Shown here in pieces: positions 24,145 through 32,934 of a stretch of 64,000 bases of DNA. Origin of the DNA: Hymenobacter aranciens (GTDB lineage: Bacteria > Bacteroidota > Bacteroidia > Cytophagales > Hymenobacteraceae); the NCBI RefSeq assembly GCF_030580865.1, contig NZ_JAUQSY010000019.1, forward strand, positions 55,747 to 119,746, in the 5' to 3' direction. Position 1 is the stretch's first letter; each line of letters starts with the position of its first letter. The notes beneath the pieces were generated by a model. It saw nothing but the letters and a program-made list of their open reading frames with translations. It was not told where the DNA came from and did not search any database. A program made the translations under genes and the position numbers.

Positions 24145-25563
24145 CTATACCACCTTATCCTCCAGCGCAACGGCGGAGTCGGCCTGCTTTTGAAGCTCGT
24201 CGGCGAGGGCGTTGCGTTTCCAGTCGCCGCGCAGGTACCACAGGCCCGCCAGTGTGGCGGCCAGCACGTTGGCAATGACAAACGACCACCACAGGCCGCG
24301 AAAGCCCAGTTCGGTGCGGCTCGACAGGTACCAGGCCAGCGGAAACTGCAGCACCCAGGTGCCGATGATGGTGAGCAGCATGGCCGCCAGCGTGTGCCCG
24401 GCTCCGCGTAGGGCGCCCGAGATGGATTGCTGCACGCCGGTGAAGCACAGGCTGAGGGCCGCAATTCGCACAAACTCGACGGCGTCGCGCGTCACGGCTT
24501 CGTCGCCGGCCAGGAAGAAGCGCACCAGCGGGGTGGCGGCCAGGTAGATGGCGGCGCTCACCAGCAGCAGACCGCCGAAGCTGAGGCCGATGGCGTAGTT
24601 GGCGGTGCGCTCGGCGCGGGCCACGTTGCGGGCGCCGATATTCTGGGCTACCAGGGTGGAGCAGGCCAGCGACACGCCCAGCGCCGGGATGATGCCCAGC
24701 GCCAGAATGCGGGTGCCGATGCCGTACGTAGCCAGCACGGTGGTGCCGAAGCCGGTGGCCAGCACCGTCATCACCGACATGCCCAGGGCGCGGGCCGATA
24801 AGTCGATGGAGGAAGGCACGCCCAAGGTGAAGGCGCGGCGGATGAGGGGCCAGTCGGGGCGGAAGCGGCGGAACGAGAGCGTGATGCCCGAGCGGCCGCG
24901 CAGCAGCACCCCTACGCCAATGCTGACCGACAGCGCCTGCGTGCAGACGGTGGCGACGGCCGCGCCGGCCACGCCGAAGGCGGGCACCGGCCCCCAGCCG
25001 TAGACGAAGAGCGGGTCGAGCAGGAAGTTGAGGGCTAGGGTGCCGAGGTTGATGTAGAGCGGGATGCGGACTTCGCCCACGCCGCGCATCAGGGCCTGGA
25101 ACATGAGGAAGCCGAAGTTGAAGACCAGGCCCAGGAACAGGACGCGTTGGAACTGGTTGGCCTCGGCGAAGATTTCGGGGCCGACGCCGATGAGGTGCAG
25201 GAGCGGGGGGGAGGCGAAGTAGGCGCCGGCGGTGAGCAGCAGGGCGAGGGCGGTTTCGAGCACCAGAACCTGGGTGGCGACGTGGTTGACGGTGTCGAAT
25301 TTGCGGGCGCCGAAGTTCTGGGCTACCAGCACCGAGCCGGCCACTGAAAAGCCGGAGCCCAGGGCCATGAGCAGGAAGTTGATGGGGAAGCTGACGGCGA
25401 CGGCGGCCACGGCATTGGCCCCGAGGCGGCCCACCCAGAAGGCGTCGACGAGCTGGTAGCCGGTTTGGAGGAGGTTGCCGAGGACGATGGGGCCGGCCAG
25501 GGTGAGCAAGGATTTCAGAATGGGGCCCTGGGTGAGGGCGGGGCGGGCGAGGGGCGGGGGCAT
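24145..25563 (-). CDS. MATE family efflux transporter
   Basis: A 472-residue integral membrane protein with the twelve-helix MATE layout made of two six-helix halves. Hallmarks include GPIVLGNLLQTGYQLVDAFWVGRLG near the start, GSGFSVAGSVLVAQNFGA in helix 3, the domain-joining loop after FRPDWPLIRRAF and, in the second half, GVSLACSTLVAQNIGARN, which repeats the first. It would export cationic drugs, dyes or metabolites using a proton or sodium gradient. I start it at ATG 25563; a TTG 24 bases upstream is possible. A terminator-shaped hairpin with a T-run lies just upstream of the start. Confidence 0.92.
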   Translation of the reverse strand: MPPPLARPALTQGPILKSLLTLAGPIVLGNLLQTGYQLVDAFWVGRLGANAVAAVAVSFPINFLLMALGSGFSVAGSVLVAQNFGARKFDTVNHVATQVLVLETALALLLTAGAYFASPPLLHLIGVGPEIFAEANQFQRVLFLGLVFNFGFLMFQALMRGVGEVRIPLYINLGTLALNFLLDPLFVYGWGPVPAFGVAGAAVATVCTQALSVSIGVGVLLRGRSGITLSFRRFRPDWPLIRRAFTLGVPSSIDLSARALGMSVMTVLATGFGTTVLATYGIGTRILALGIIPALGVSLACSTLVAQNIGARNVARAERTANYAIGLSFGGLLLVSAAIYLAATPLVRFFLAGDEAVTRDAVEFVRIAALSLCFTGVQQSISGALRGAGHTLAAMLLTIIGTWVLQFPLAWYLSSRTELGFRGLWWSFVIANVLAATLAGLWYLRGDWKRNALADELQKQADSAVALEDKVV

Positions 25564-25587
25564 GCCTGGCAGTACGGGCGGCGGCAA

Positions 25588-25621
25588 AAAAAGAGTGCCC
25601 CGAACGGCTGGTTCGGGGCAC
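25588..25621 (-). terminator. Terminator-like hairpin in MATE leader
   Basis: An 11-bp perfect stem GTGCCCCGAAC/GTTCGGGGCAC with 5-base loop, followed on the minus strand by TCTTTTTTT. The T-run ends about 24 bases before the MATE ATG. It may end the upstream minus-strand gene (25857) or regulate the MATE gene by attenuation. Confidence 0.78.
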
Positions 25622-25856
25622 CTGGGGGAGCTAACGGATGGGGGGATTAGGCGGCAGGCTAACGGCGCGGCATGCGGAATTGAGTGGGGCGGTAGTAAAC
25701 TGACGAATAAGCCAATAGCGTAATGCTGAGTGCCGTCAAGCTCCTCGTGGGCGGCACTAAATCGGGGAGTTGCGCTAATTGGAAGGAGCGGTTACTCAGG
25801 GTTCGGTGGGCCGCAACTAGGGGATTAAATTGTGTTAAAAGGCGGCCGCGCAGACT

Positions 25857-26738
25857 TCATTTTACCTGCTTGGCGAACAGCTTGAACACGTCCTTACCCC
25901 ATTGGGGGTCCCCTTCGGTCACTACCGCGGCCAAATGCGCGCCATCGGCTGTATCCACAATGCGCGCGGTATTGGATAGGTTACCAACGTAGGCATAGTG
26001 CGGGTCGGCTGCCAGCACGGCGGTTTCAATTTCTGGGACCGTCACCAGCTGAAAAGGATAAGGGTAGATTTTCCGAAGCTCGGATTCGGTGAGGCCTTCC
26101 GGCAGCCCGGTTTGGTCGATGAGCAGCGTTTTCGTGCGCAGGCGCTGGCTGTATTCCTGTCTTTCGGCCCGCTCATCCAACGGTGGTGTCGCTCTGGCGG
26201 CCTTCACTTTCAGCTGCAGGTTGCGCAGGCCCGACACTATATCGTAAGCCGCCACGCTGCGGGGCGGCATGACCGTAGATAGCGACCACACCGCCCGCCG
26301 CCCGCCCATCAGGGCCAGTAGCCATTTGGTGTCAGAGTACGTACCGCCCCAAGTATGGTTCATGTTATCCAGCGAGCCCAAGCGCTGCTGCGTGTACATA
26401 AGCACCAGTGTGGCTTGCTGTTTATTTTTTTTGAAAGCCTCCAGCTCCTCTTCCGACTTAAACTCGATGGCGGGCGAAAGCGTCCAGATTTTGGGGATGA
26501 GCTGCTGTACTTGGCTATTGTAGAGCGCTACCGAGGCCTTGTACTGAGCCAAGTCGGTCGGTCTTTTGGCCAGCTTCTGCAACTCCTGGGGGCTTTCATC
26601 CCGGAGCAGTACTACCAAGGGCTGGCTTTCAAGAGCCGCCAGCACCTCCTTGTACATGGCTGGGGTAGATTGCGCCGGACTAATGGACGGGCGCAGAAGG
26701 GAATTGGCCAGCAGGACCAATAGAAGTTTCCAGTTCAT
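25857..26738 (-). CDS. Secreted protein, unknown
   Basis: A 293-residue exported protein of unrecognised family. The signal peptide MNWKLLLVLLANSLLRPSISPAQS starts at ATG 26738; the longer frame would spoil it. The mature part is helical in its first half (LQKLAKRPTDLAQYKASVALYNSQVQQLIPKI, ELEAFKKNKQQATLVLM) with LDNMNHTWGGTYSDTKWLL, then a mixed segment with KIYPYPFQLVTVPEIETAVLAADPHYAYVG that looks like a small alpha/beta fold. No lipobox, no sorting domain. It stands alone between argH and the MATE gene and may be periplasmic. Confidence 0.7.
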   Translation of the reverse strand: MNWKLLLVLLANSLLRPSISPAQSTPAMYKEVLAALESQPLVVLLRDESPQELQKLAKRPTDLAQYKASVALYNSQVQQLIPKIWTLSPAIEFKSEEELEAFKKNKQQATLVLMYTQQRLGSLDNMNHTWGGTYSDTKWLLALMGGRRAVWSLSTVMPPRSVAAYDIVSGLRNLQLKVKAARATPPLDERAERQEYSQRLRTKTLLIDQTGLPEGLTESELRKIYPYPFQLVTVPEIETAVLAADPHYAYVGNLSNTARIVDTADGAHLAAVVTEGDPQWGKDVFKLFAKQVK

Positions 26739-26823
26739 AACAGGATGACGTAAAATGCGGCCAGGCAATATTAAGGCGGCTGATTGGAATACGTTTGCTA
26801 TAGGTCGGTCGCAGTTCTTACCC

Positions 26824-28146
26824 CTAGCCGGCGGCTGACGACGGATTCCTGGCCCACTCCAGCCGCTGACGGGTGGCGGCCAGCTTCTCGCCGATTTCGG
26901 CCAAGCCGGGGTTGTGCACGCTGCCCAGGTGCGTGGTTTGAAACTTGCGCTGCGGGATGTAGCTGCCGTCGTTCACGGCCTGGCCTACTTGCTGGTAGGC
27001 GGTGCGGAAAGGCACACCCTGCTGAATTAATTCGTTGATATTCTCGACCGTAAACACGGTGTCGTACTTGGCCTGGTTCAGCAAGTCGGGCTTCACGCGG
27101 AGCTGGGGCAGAGCAAAAATCAGCAGGTCCAGAATATCGAGCAGCTGGGCCAGCGGCTCGAAGAGGATTTCCTTCAGAACCTGAAAGTCGCGGTGGTAGC
27201 CGCTGGGTAGGTTGCTGGTAGCAAGAATGAGCGTGTTTGGCAAAGCCTGCAGGGTGTTGCAGCGCGCCCGGATGAGCTCGAACACATCCGGGTTTTTCTT
27301 GTGCGGCATGATGCTGGAGCCGGTGGTGAAGGCAGCCGGCAGCTCCACAAAGGCCATATCCTGGCTATTGTACAGTACCAGGTCGTAGGCCATTTTGCCC
27401 AGCGTGGCGGCCAAGCCGGCCACCGCAAAAGCTACCGTGCGCTCGGTTTTACCGCGCAGCAGCTGGGCGCCCACGCTGCTCACTGCCACCGCGCCAAAGT
27501 GCAATTCGCGGGTGGTCATTTCGCGGTCGATGGGGAAGCTGCTGCCGAAGCCCGCGCCGGAGCCCAGCGGGTTCTGGTCGGCCACGGTGCGGGCGGCTTC
27601 GAAGAGGGGCAGGTCCAGCAGCAGGTGCTCGGCGTAGGCGCCGAACCAGAGGCCGAAGCTGCTGGGCATAGCGGCCTGAAAGTGGGTATAGCCAGGCAGG
27701 AGGGCGTTTTTGTGCGTCTCAGCTTGCTGTAGGAGTACGTCGGCCAGGGCCAGCATCTGCCGTGCGGCGCGGGCGGTGTAGTCTTTCAGGAAAAGCTGCT
27801 GTGCTGTTAGCACTTGGTCGTTGCGTGAGCGGGCGGTGTGTATTTTTTTGCCCGCGTCGCCAAACTTCTCAGTCAGGTAAAATTCAATTTTGGAGTGTAC
27901 GTCCTCGAAGTCCTCACCAATAGCAAACTCTCCACTGGTTATCTGCGCCGCCAGTTCGCCCAGGCCCTGCTGAAGCTGTTGGTTTTCAGCGGCCGAAAGT
28001 AGGCCTGCTTTGGCCAGCATGTTGGCCTGGGCCCGGGAGGCCTGCACATCGAATTGCGCCAGATACATGTCCAGCTCCCGGTCGCGGCCGATGGTGAACT
28101 GCTCAATTTTTTTGTCAACGGCGATGCCCTTTTCCCAAATTTTCAT
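26824..28146 (-). CDS. argH: Argininosuccinate lyase
   Basis: A 440-residue argininosuccinate lyase, which splits argininosuccinate into arginine and fumarate, the last step of arginine synthesis. The fumarase/aspartase superfamily signature GSSIMPHKKNP is present, as are TARSRNDQV and a helical core with HFQAAMPSSFGLW. ATG 28146 (MKIWEKGIAVDKKIEQFTIGRD) is chosen because it is the usual N-terminus of the family; the longer frame adds only an unlikely tail. It is the minus-strand end of the divergent arginine cluster, separated from the other minus-strand arg genes by a plus-strand VOC gene. Confidence 0.96.
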   Translation of the reverse strand: MKIWEKGIAVDKKIEQFTIGRDRELDMYLAQFDVQASRAQANMLAKAGLLSAAENQQLQQGLGELAAQITSGEFAIGEDFEDVHSKIEFYLTEKFGDAGKKIHTARSRNDQVLTAQQLFLKDYTARAARQMLALADVLLQQAETHKNALLPGYTHFQAAMPSSFGLWFGAYAEHLLLDLPLFEAARTVADQNPLGSGAGFGSSFPIDREMTTRELHFGAVAVSSVGAQLLRGKTERTVAFAVAGLAATLGKMAYDLVLYNSQDMAFVELPAAFTTGSSIMPHKKNPDVFELIRARCNTLQALPNTLILATSNLPSGYHRDFQVLKEILFEPLAQLLDILDLLIFALPQLRVKPDLLNQAKYDTVFTVENINELIQQGVPFRTAYQQVGQAVNDGSYIPQRKFQTTHLGSVHNPGLAEIGEKLAATRQRLEWARNPSSAAG

Positions 28147-28315
28147 GGGTGCAAAAGTAGGGCGCCGGCCCAAGCAATGCCGGGTAGGCTGGGTAAAATG
28201 CGGGTAATATATTGGCGTAACTGCCCCAGCAGCTTGCCGTTTTTGGCCCTGAAAATCTTAATGGTAGTCCAGTAGCTTTGCAGTACCACCTTTCTTAAAC
28301 CCAAAGCTCGCTGCC

Positions 28316-28780
28316 ATGCAGAAAATCACCACTTTTCTTACTTACAACGACCAGGCGGAAGAAGCTGTCAGGCTCTACGTAAGCTTATTTGAGAACTCGA
28401 AAATCACCAAAATCACGCACTATCCACCGGGCGCGCCCATGCCCGCCGGCGCCGTGATGAAGGTGGCGTTTAAGCTGGCGGGCCAGCAGTACGTGGCGCT
28501 GAATGGCGGCTCGTACTTCAGCTTTGCGGAAGGTGTTTCGCTATCGGTAGCCTGTGAAAATCAGGCTGAAATCGACCGGCTATGGGATGCCCTGACGGCC
28601 GATGGCGGCCAGCCCGGCAACTGTGGCTGGCTGAAAGACCGGTTCGGCGTGTCGTGGCAAATCACGCCGGCCAACCTGGGAGAAATCCTGCGCGACACTA
28701 CGCCCGAGCAGTCGCAGCGGCGCATGCAGGCCCTGATGAAGATGTACAAAATCGACATTGCCGCGCTGGAGCAGGCGTAA
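28316..28780 (+). CDS. VOC-family (PhnB-like) protein
   Basis: A 154-residue vicinal-oxygen-chelate fold protein of the PhnB/3-demethylubiquinone-methyltransferase-like branch. It opens with QKITTFLTYNDQAEEAVRLYVSLF, continues FENSKITKI and VMKVAFKLAGQQYVALNGGSYFSFAEGVSLSV, and has DRFGVSWQITP near residue 110, all usual for this group. The family is structurally well known but substrates are mostly unknown. It is the only plus-strand gene between argH and the M20 gene and appears unrelated to arginine synthesis; it probably inserted or was retained there by chance. Confidence 0.88.
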   Translation: MQKITTFLTYNDQAEEAVRLYVSLFENSKITKITHYPPGAPMPAGAVMKVAFKLAGQQYVALNGGSYFSFAEGVSLSVACENQAEIDRLWDALTADGGQPGNCGWLKDRFGVSWQITPANLGEILRDTTPEQSQRRMQALMKMYKIDIAALEQA

Positions 28781-28793
28781 CAAGAATAGAGCT

Positions 28794-29864
28794 TTACAGC
28801 GACAAACCGCGCAGTAATTCGATGTAACCCAACACAGCCGCTCGAATTTCGCTCAGCATGATATACTCGTCCGGCGTGTGCGAGCGGGCCGAATCACCAG
28901 GGCCAATCTTCACGGTATCAAAGGATAGCAAAGCCTGGTCCGACAGGGTAGGGGAGCCGAAGCAGCGCCAGCCCAGCGCCTGGGCTCGCTGCACTACCGG
29001 GTGCCCGGGCGCAATGCCCGAGGAGTTGAGCCGCAGCGAGCGCGGCATCAGTTCTGACAGCACTTCGCGCTGCAGAATTTCTACTACTTCGGCATTGGAG
29101 TAGCACTCGTTGGTGCGCACGTCCACCACGAACGTGCAGCGGTCGGGCACCACGTTGTGCTGGGTGCCGGCGGCTATCTGCGTCACGGTCAGTTTTACTG
29201 GGCCGAGTAGGGGCGAGGTGTTGACAAAATGGAAGTTGCGCAGCTTTTCAATGTCCGCGATGGCGCGATATAGAGCGTTATCGCCTTCGTCGCGGGCGGC
29301 GTGTCCGGTACGGCCGTGCGCCGTGCCGTCGATGACGACGAGGCCTTTTTCGGCCACGGCCAGCGCCATCTGGGTGGGCTCGCCCACAATGCCGAGGTCA
29401 ATAGGGCCCAGCTCCGGCAGGATGCTGGCGATGCCGCCCGTGCCCGAAATTTCTTCCTCGGCCGTGATGGCGCAGATGAGATTAAACGGCAGGCCGCCAG
29501 TTTGTTCAAAATGGAGAAACGTTGCGAGTAGCGCTACCGCCGAGGCGCCCGCGTCGTTGCTGCCGAGGCCGGTGAGCCGGTCGCCGTCGAGGGTAGCGCC
29601 GAACGGGTCGGTGGTCCAGCTGGGGCCGGGTTCCACGGTGTCGTGGTGGGAGTTCAGGAGCACCGTGGGGCGGTTGGGTTGCCAGTGCCGCGAGCGCGCC
29701 CAAACGTTGTTGCCGCGGCGTTGAGGTTGAGTGCCCTGGTCAGTCAGAAAGTTGAAAATCAATGCTGCCGTTGCGGCCTCTTCCCGCGAAAACGAAGGGG
29801 TGCGAATGAGGCTTTGCAGGAGCTCAATAGCCAGTTCACTCCACTGCTGGGTTAGCTGCGGCAT
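28794..29864 (-). CDS. M20 deacylase, ArgE-like (acyl-ornithine/citrulline)
   Basis: A 356-residue M20 zinc peptidase of the kind used in Bacteroidota arginine synthesis to remove the acyl group from N-acyl-citrulline or N-acyl-ornithine. Metal and catalytic residues are visible: the His pair in NSHHDTVEP (73-74), Asp104 in GLGSNDAGAS, Glu136-137 in AEEEISG, the Glu of GEPTQMALA, and the C-terminal His in SARSHTPDEY. It overlaps the start of its downstream neighbour: argB's stop lies inside its first codons, so argB is translated first and this gene follows by coupling. Exact substrate (acetyl or succinyl) depends on the carbamoyltransferase. Confidence 0.88.
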   Translation of the reverse strand: MPQLTQQWSELAIELLQSLIRTPSFSREEAATAALIFNFLTDQGTQPQRRGNNVWARSRHWQPNRPTVLLNSHHDTVEPGPSWTTDPFGATLDGDRLTGLGSNDAGASAVALLATFLHFEQTGGLPFNLICAITAEEEISGTGGIASILPELGPIDLGIVGEPTQMALAVAEKGLVVIDGTAHGRTGHAARDEGDNALYRAIADIEKLRNFHFVNTSPLLGPVKLTVTQIAAGTQHNVVPDRCTFVVDVRTNECYSNAEVVEILQREVLSELMPRSLRLNSSGIAPGHPVVQRAQALGWRCFGSPTLSDQALLSFDTVKIGPGDSARSHTPDEYIMLSEIRAAVLGYIELLRGLSL

Positions 29865-30634
29865 AATACGGTTTTGATTGGCTCGTTGATTTTGAGCGCG
29901 TTTTCAATTACCGCCGCTTCTACGCCGGCTGTCAGCGCAGCAAAGGCATTATCCAGTTTCGGTACCATGCCCGCCGAAACAACGCCGTCAGCTTTCAACT
30001 GCGCGTATTCGTCCGGGGTAATGCGCCGAATCACCGACTGTTCGTCGTTGGCATCGGCCAGCACGCCGTCTTTCTCGAAGCAGAAATGCAGCGTTACGGC
30101 GTAGCTTCCGGCCATTGCCTGGGCAATGGCGCTGGCAATAGTATCGGCGTTGGTATTCAGGAGTTGGCCCGCGCCATCGTGAGTGATGGCGCAAAGTACC
30201 GGCACGAGATTCATATTCAGCAGACCCCGCAATAAGTCGGTATTGATGCTGCCGGCTGCGAGGTCGCCCACGAAGCCATAATCGACTTCGCGCACCGGCC
30301 GGCGGCTGGCCCGAATGGCGTTGCCATCGGCCCCACTCAAGCCCAGGGCTGGCACGCTGGAGGCTTGCAGCAAGGCCACGAGTTGCTTGTTGGTTTTGCC
30401 GGCGTAGAACATTGTTACCACATCAAGCGTGGCCGCGTCGGTGATGCGGCGGCCCTGCACCATCTGGGGGGCAATGCCCAGGTTGTGAAGTAATTCGCTG
30501 GCGCCTTTGCCGCCGCCGTGCACGAGAATTTTTGGGCCTGCAACCCGGGCAAAGGCGGCTGCAAATTGTTGGAGCGAAGTTTCGTCATCCAAGACGTGGC
30601 CGCCAATTTTAAATACGTGCAAGGGAGTTTTCAT
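29852..30634 (-). CDS. argB: Acetylglutamate kinase
   Basis: A 260-residue amino-acid kinase that phosphorylates N-acetylglutamate, the second step of arginine synthesis. The N-terminal phosphate-binding strand HVFKIGGHVL and the HGGGKGASELL glycine loop (residues 40-50) are typical, as is GLSGADGNAI and the C-terminal GMVPKLDNAFAALTAGV. I start it at the ATG just before KTPLHVFKIGG, near 30634; the 50-residue upstream extension lacks family character. It overlaps the M20 gene by 13 bases. Whether it is inhibited by arginine is not visible; the short N-terminus suggests the arginine-insensitive dimeric form. Confidence 0.95.
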   Translation of the reverse strand: MKTPLHVFKIGGHVLDDETSLQQFAAAFARVAGPKILVHGGGKGASELLHNLGIAPQMVQGRRITDAATLDVVTMFYAGKTNKQLVALLQASSVPALGLSGADGNAIRASRRPVREVDYGFVGDLAAGSINTDLLRGLLNMNLVPVLCAITHDGAGQLLNTNADTIASAIAQAMAGSYAVTLHFCFEKDGVLADANDEQSVIRRITPDEYAQLKADGVVSAGMVPKLDNAFAALTAGVEAAVIENALKINEPIKTVLCRS

Positions 30635-31142
30635 GTGCACAAGCCTACGGGGAAAAAGCCCTTTGAAGAGGGCCGGGCAGCAAATATCCGGCATTATTTT
30701 TTTGGGGCATTTGAAACAAAAACCACTTCTTTCCCTGTTTAATGGCCGCAAAGCTTCCCGACCCGCCAGATTATTTTTGAGCAAAATGCTTGCGGTGGGT
30801 TATCAAACGGGGTACTTTTGCGCAAAAATTCAGAAAGCGGTTGCCCTTCTCTGGCGGCCAAGTGCAGGAATGACGCAAGCTTTGGCTTTTCTTCGACGAC
30901 AGGTGTAGGCGCTCACAGCGCCCGCCGGGGGTGGCACGCAGCCGCCAACCGGCGATGGACTTCGCCCCGGCAGAAGCCCACCTGAGCCACTTGCTCTGAG
31001 TTTATCAGTTTGTTACCACGGGAACCGGGCCCTCGGGCCCTCGTATTTGAGCCAATAGCTCGAAGCCGTACCCATCTGTCCAGACTGTTTTTTACACTCC
31101 GCCGCTGCCCCATGGGCCGGCACCTCCCCCTCCCAGTTTGCC
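30635..31142. other. Divergent control region of arginine cluster, no gene
   Basis: About 510 bases between argB (minus) and the ArgA-like GNAT (plus), where promoters for both halves of the cluster must lie. I see AT-rich stretches around 30690-30830 and GTTTTTTACAC near 31090, but no exact TAnnTTTG/TTTG pair. Small frames in both strands have no protein-like pattern. An ArgR-type operator would be expected here; none is clear by eye. Confidence 0.5.
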
Positions 31143-31727
31143 ATGCTTCTTCGAGTAGCGACGGCCGCCGATGCGCGGCACGCCGAAACTTTATGCCAAT
31201 GGTACGAGCAATCGGCCAAAGCGCGGGGCGTGGGTATCGCCAAGCGCGACCCTGCCTACGTGGTGAAAAAAATGCGGAACGGCGATGCCATCATTGCCTT
31301 CGTGGACGATGAGCTGGCTGGCTTCTGCTACATCGAAACCTTCGAGGACGCCAAGTTTGTCGTCAATTCAGGCCTGATTGTCAACACCGAGCTGCGCAAG
31401 GAGGGCCTCGGCCGCGCTATCAAGCAGCGGGTGTTTGAGCTGTCGCGCACCAAGTACCCGGCCGCTAAACTCTTCGGCATCACGACCAGCGCGGCGGTGA
31501 TGAAAATCAACAACGAGCTGGGCTACCGCCCCGTCACCTTCCCCGAGCTCACCCAAAGCGACGACTTCTGGAAAGGCTGCGGCAGCTGCAAAAACTACCC
31601 GATTTTGCAGGACAACGAGCGCAAAATGTGCCTCTGCACTGGCATGGTCTACGACAAGCTGGACGACGAATACGGCCGCGCTGCCCAGGTGCAGGCCACT
31701 ATCGACATTCTCGAACCTCATTCCTAA
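31143..31727 (+). CDS. GNAT acetyltransferase, likely ArgA-type N-acetylglutamate synthase
   Basis: A 194-residue GNAT enzyme at the head of the arginine operon, in the place of N-acetylglutamate synthase in Bacteroidota. The acetyl-CoA loop is in GLGRAIKQRVFEL (about residues 91-103) after VNSGLIVNTELR. A long C-terminal tail contains GCGSCKNYP and MCLCTGMVYD, four cysteines as C-x2-C and C-x-C, which is unusual for a GNAT and may bind zinc or form a redox switch. It precedes argG by 10 bases and would be the first enzyme, acetylating glutamate. Evidence for the role is context; the fold is clear. Confidence 0.85.
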   Translation: MLLRVATAADARHAETLCQWYEQSAKARGVGIAKRDPAYVVKKMRNGDAIIAFVDDELAGFCYIETFEDAKFVVNSGLIVNTELRKEGLGRAIKQRVFELSRTKYPAAKLFGITTSAAVMKINNELGYRPVTFPELTQSDDFWKGCGSCKNYPILQDNERKMCLCTGMVYDKLDDEYGRAAQVQATIDILEPHS

Positions 31728-31737
31728 ACACCTCAAA

Positions 31738-32934
31738 GTGGAGCAAAAAAAGAAGGTAGTTCTCGCCTACAGCGGCGGTCTCGACACCTCGTACTGCGCA
31801 GTTTACCTTACCCGCGAGCTGGGTCTGGAAGTGCATACGGTCATCGTCAACTCGGGCGGCTTTTCGGTAGAAGAACTGGCGGCCATCGAGAAGCGCGCCT
31901 ACGAGTTGGGCTCAACCACGCACCAGGTTATCGACGTGACGGAGCGCTTTTACCAGCAGTGCCTGCGCTACCTCATTTTTGGGAATATCCTCAAAAACGA
32001 TACGTACCCGCTGAGTGTGAGTGCCGAGCGCATGTTTCAGTCGCTGGCCATTGCCGAGTACGCCCGCGAAACCGGGGCCGAGTACATTGCCCACGGCAGC
32101 ACCGGCGCCGGCAACGACCAGGTACGTTTCGACGTGGCCTTCGCCGTCATTGCGCCCAACACCGAAATCATTACGCCCATCCGCGACCTGCGCCTCTCGC
32201 GCCAGGCCGAGATTGAGTACCTGCAAAAACAGGGCTTCGAAATGAGCTGGGAGAAAGCCAAATACTCCATCAACAAGGGCATCTGGGGTACCAGTGTGGG
32301 CGGCGTCGAAACGCTGACCTCGCATCAGGCACTACCCGAGTCGGCCTATCCCACGCAGCTCAGCCGTACCGCGCCGGCTACGGTGGAAATCACTTTCGAA
32401 AAAGGTGAGCCGGTGGCGCTGAACGGTGAGCGGCTCAATCCCGTGAATCTCATTCAGGTGCTTAATGATTTGGCCGGGCAATACGCCATTGGGCGCGATA
32501 CGCACGTCGGCGATACTATCTTGGGTATCAAGGGACGAGTGGGTTTCGAAGCCCCCGCGCCGCTGATTCTCATCAAGGCGCATCACCTGCTGGAGAAGCA
32601 CACGTCGAGCCGCTGGCAGCAGTTGCACAAGGACTATGTGGCCAACTGGTACGGCACGCTGCTGCACGAAGCCCAGTACCTCGACCCGGTGATGCGCGAC
32701 TTCGAAGCGTTGCTGGAGTCATCGCAGGAGCGCGTATCGGGCACAGTGTTCGTGACTTTGAAGCCCTACCAGTTCGAGCTGCAAGGTGTTGATTCCAAGT
32801 ACGACATGATGCGCTCGAAAGTAGCCACCTACGGCGAGGAAAACAACGCCTGGGATTCACGCGACGCCAAAGGCTTCATCAAGATTTTCAGCAACCAATT
32901 ACGCATTCACTCCTCGCTCAACGATGAAAATTAG
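31738..32934 (+). CDS. argG: Argininosuccinate synthase
   Basis: A 398-residue enzyme joining citrulline and aspartate with ATP. The PP-loop AYSGGLDTSYCAVYL is at residues 9-23, followed by HGSTGAGNDQVRFD (about 120-133), both diagnostic of ArgG. It uses a GTG start at 31738 ten bases after the GNAT stop, and its last 11 bases overlap argC. The C-terminal tetramerisation helix is present. Full length compared with family members of about 400. It is in the plus-strand half of the cluster, whereas argH is on the other strand. Confidence 0.96.
   Translation: MEQKKKVVLAYSGGLDTSYCAVYLTRELGLEVHTVIVNSGGFSVEELAAIEKRAYELGSTTHQVIDVTERFYQQCLRYLIFGNILKNDTYPLSVSAERMFQSLAIAEYARETGAEYIAHGSTGAGNDQVRFDVAFAVIAPNTEIITPIRDLRLSRQAEIEYLQKQGFEMSWEKAKYSINKGIWGTSVGGVETLTSHQALPESAYPTQLSRTAPATVEITFEKGEPVALNGERLNPVNLIQVLNDLAGQYAIGRDTHVGDTILGIKGRVGFEAPAPLILIKAHHLLEKHTSSRWQQLHKDYVANWYGTLLHEAQYLDPVMRDFEALLESSQERVSGTVFVTLKPYQFELQGVDSKYDMMRSKVATYGEENNAWDSRDAKGFIKIFSNQLRIHSSLNDEN

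Noticed and set aside
24155..25621. Second long minus-strand frame (488 codons) across the MATE gene
   Set aside because: Arg/Pro/His-rich shadow in another frame; the MATE frame has all transporter hallmarks.
25622..25856. Riboswitch in the MATE leader
   Set aside because: A terminator hairpin is present but I could not find a known aptamer core on the minus strand; reported only as terminator-like.
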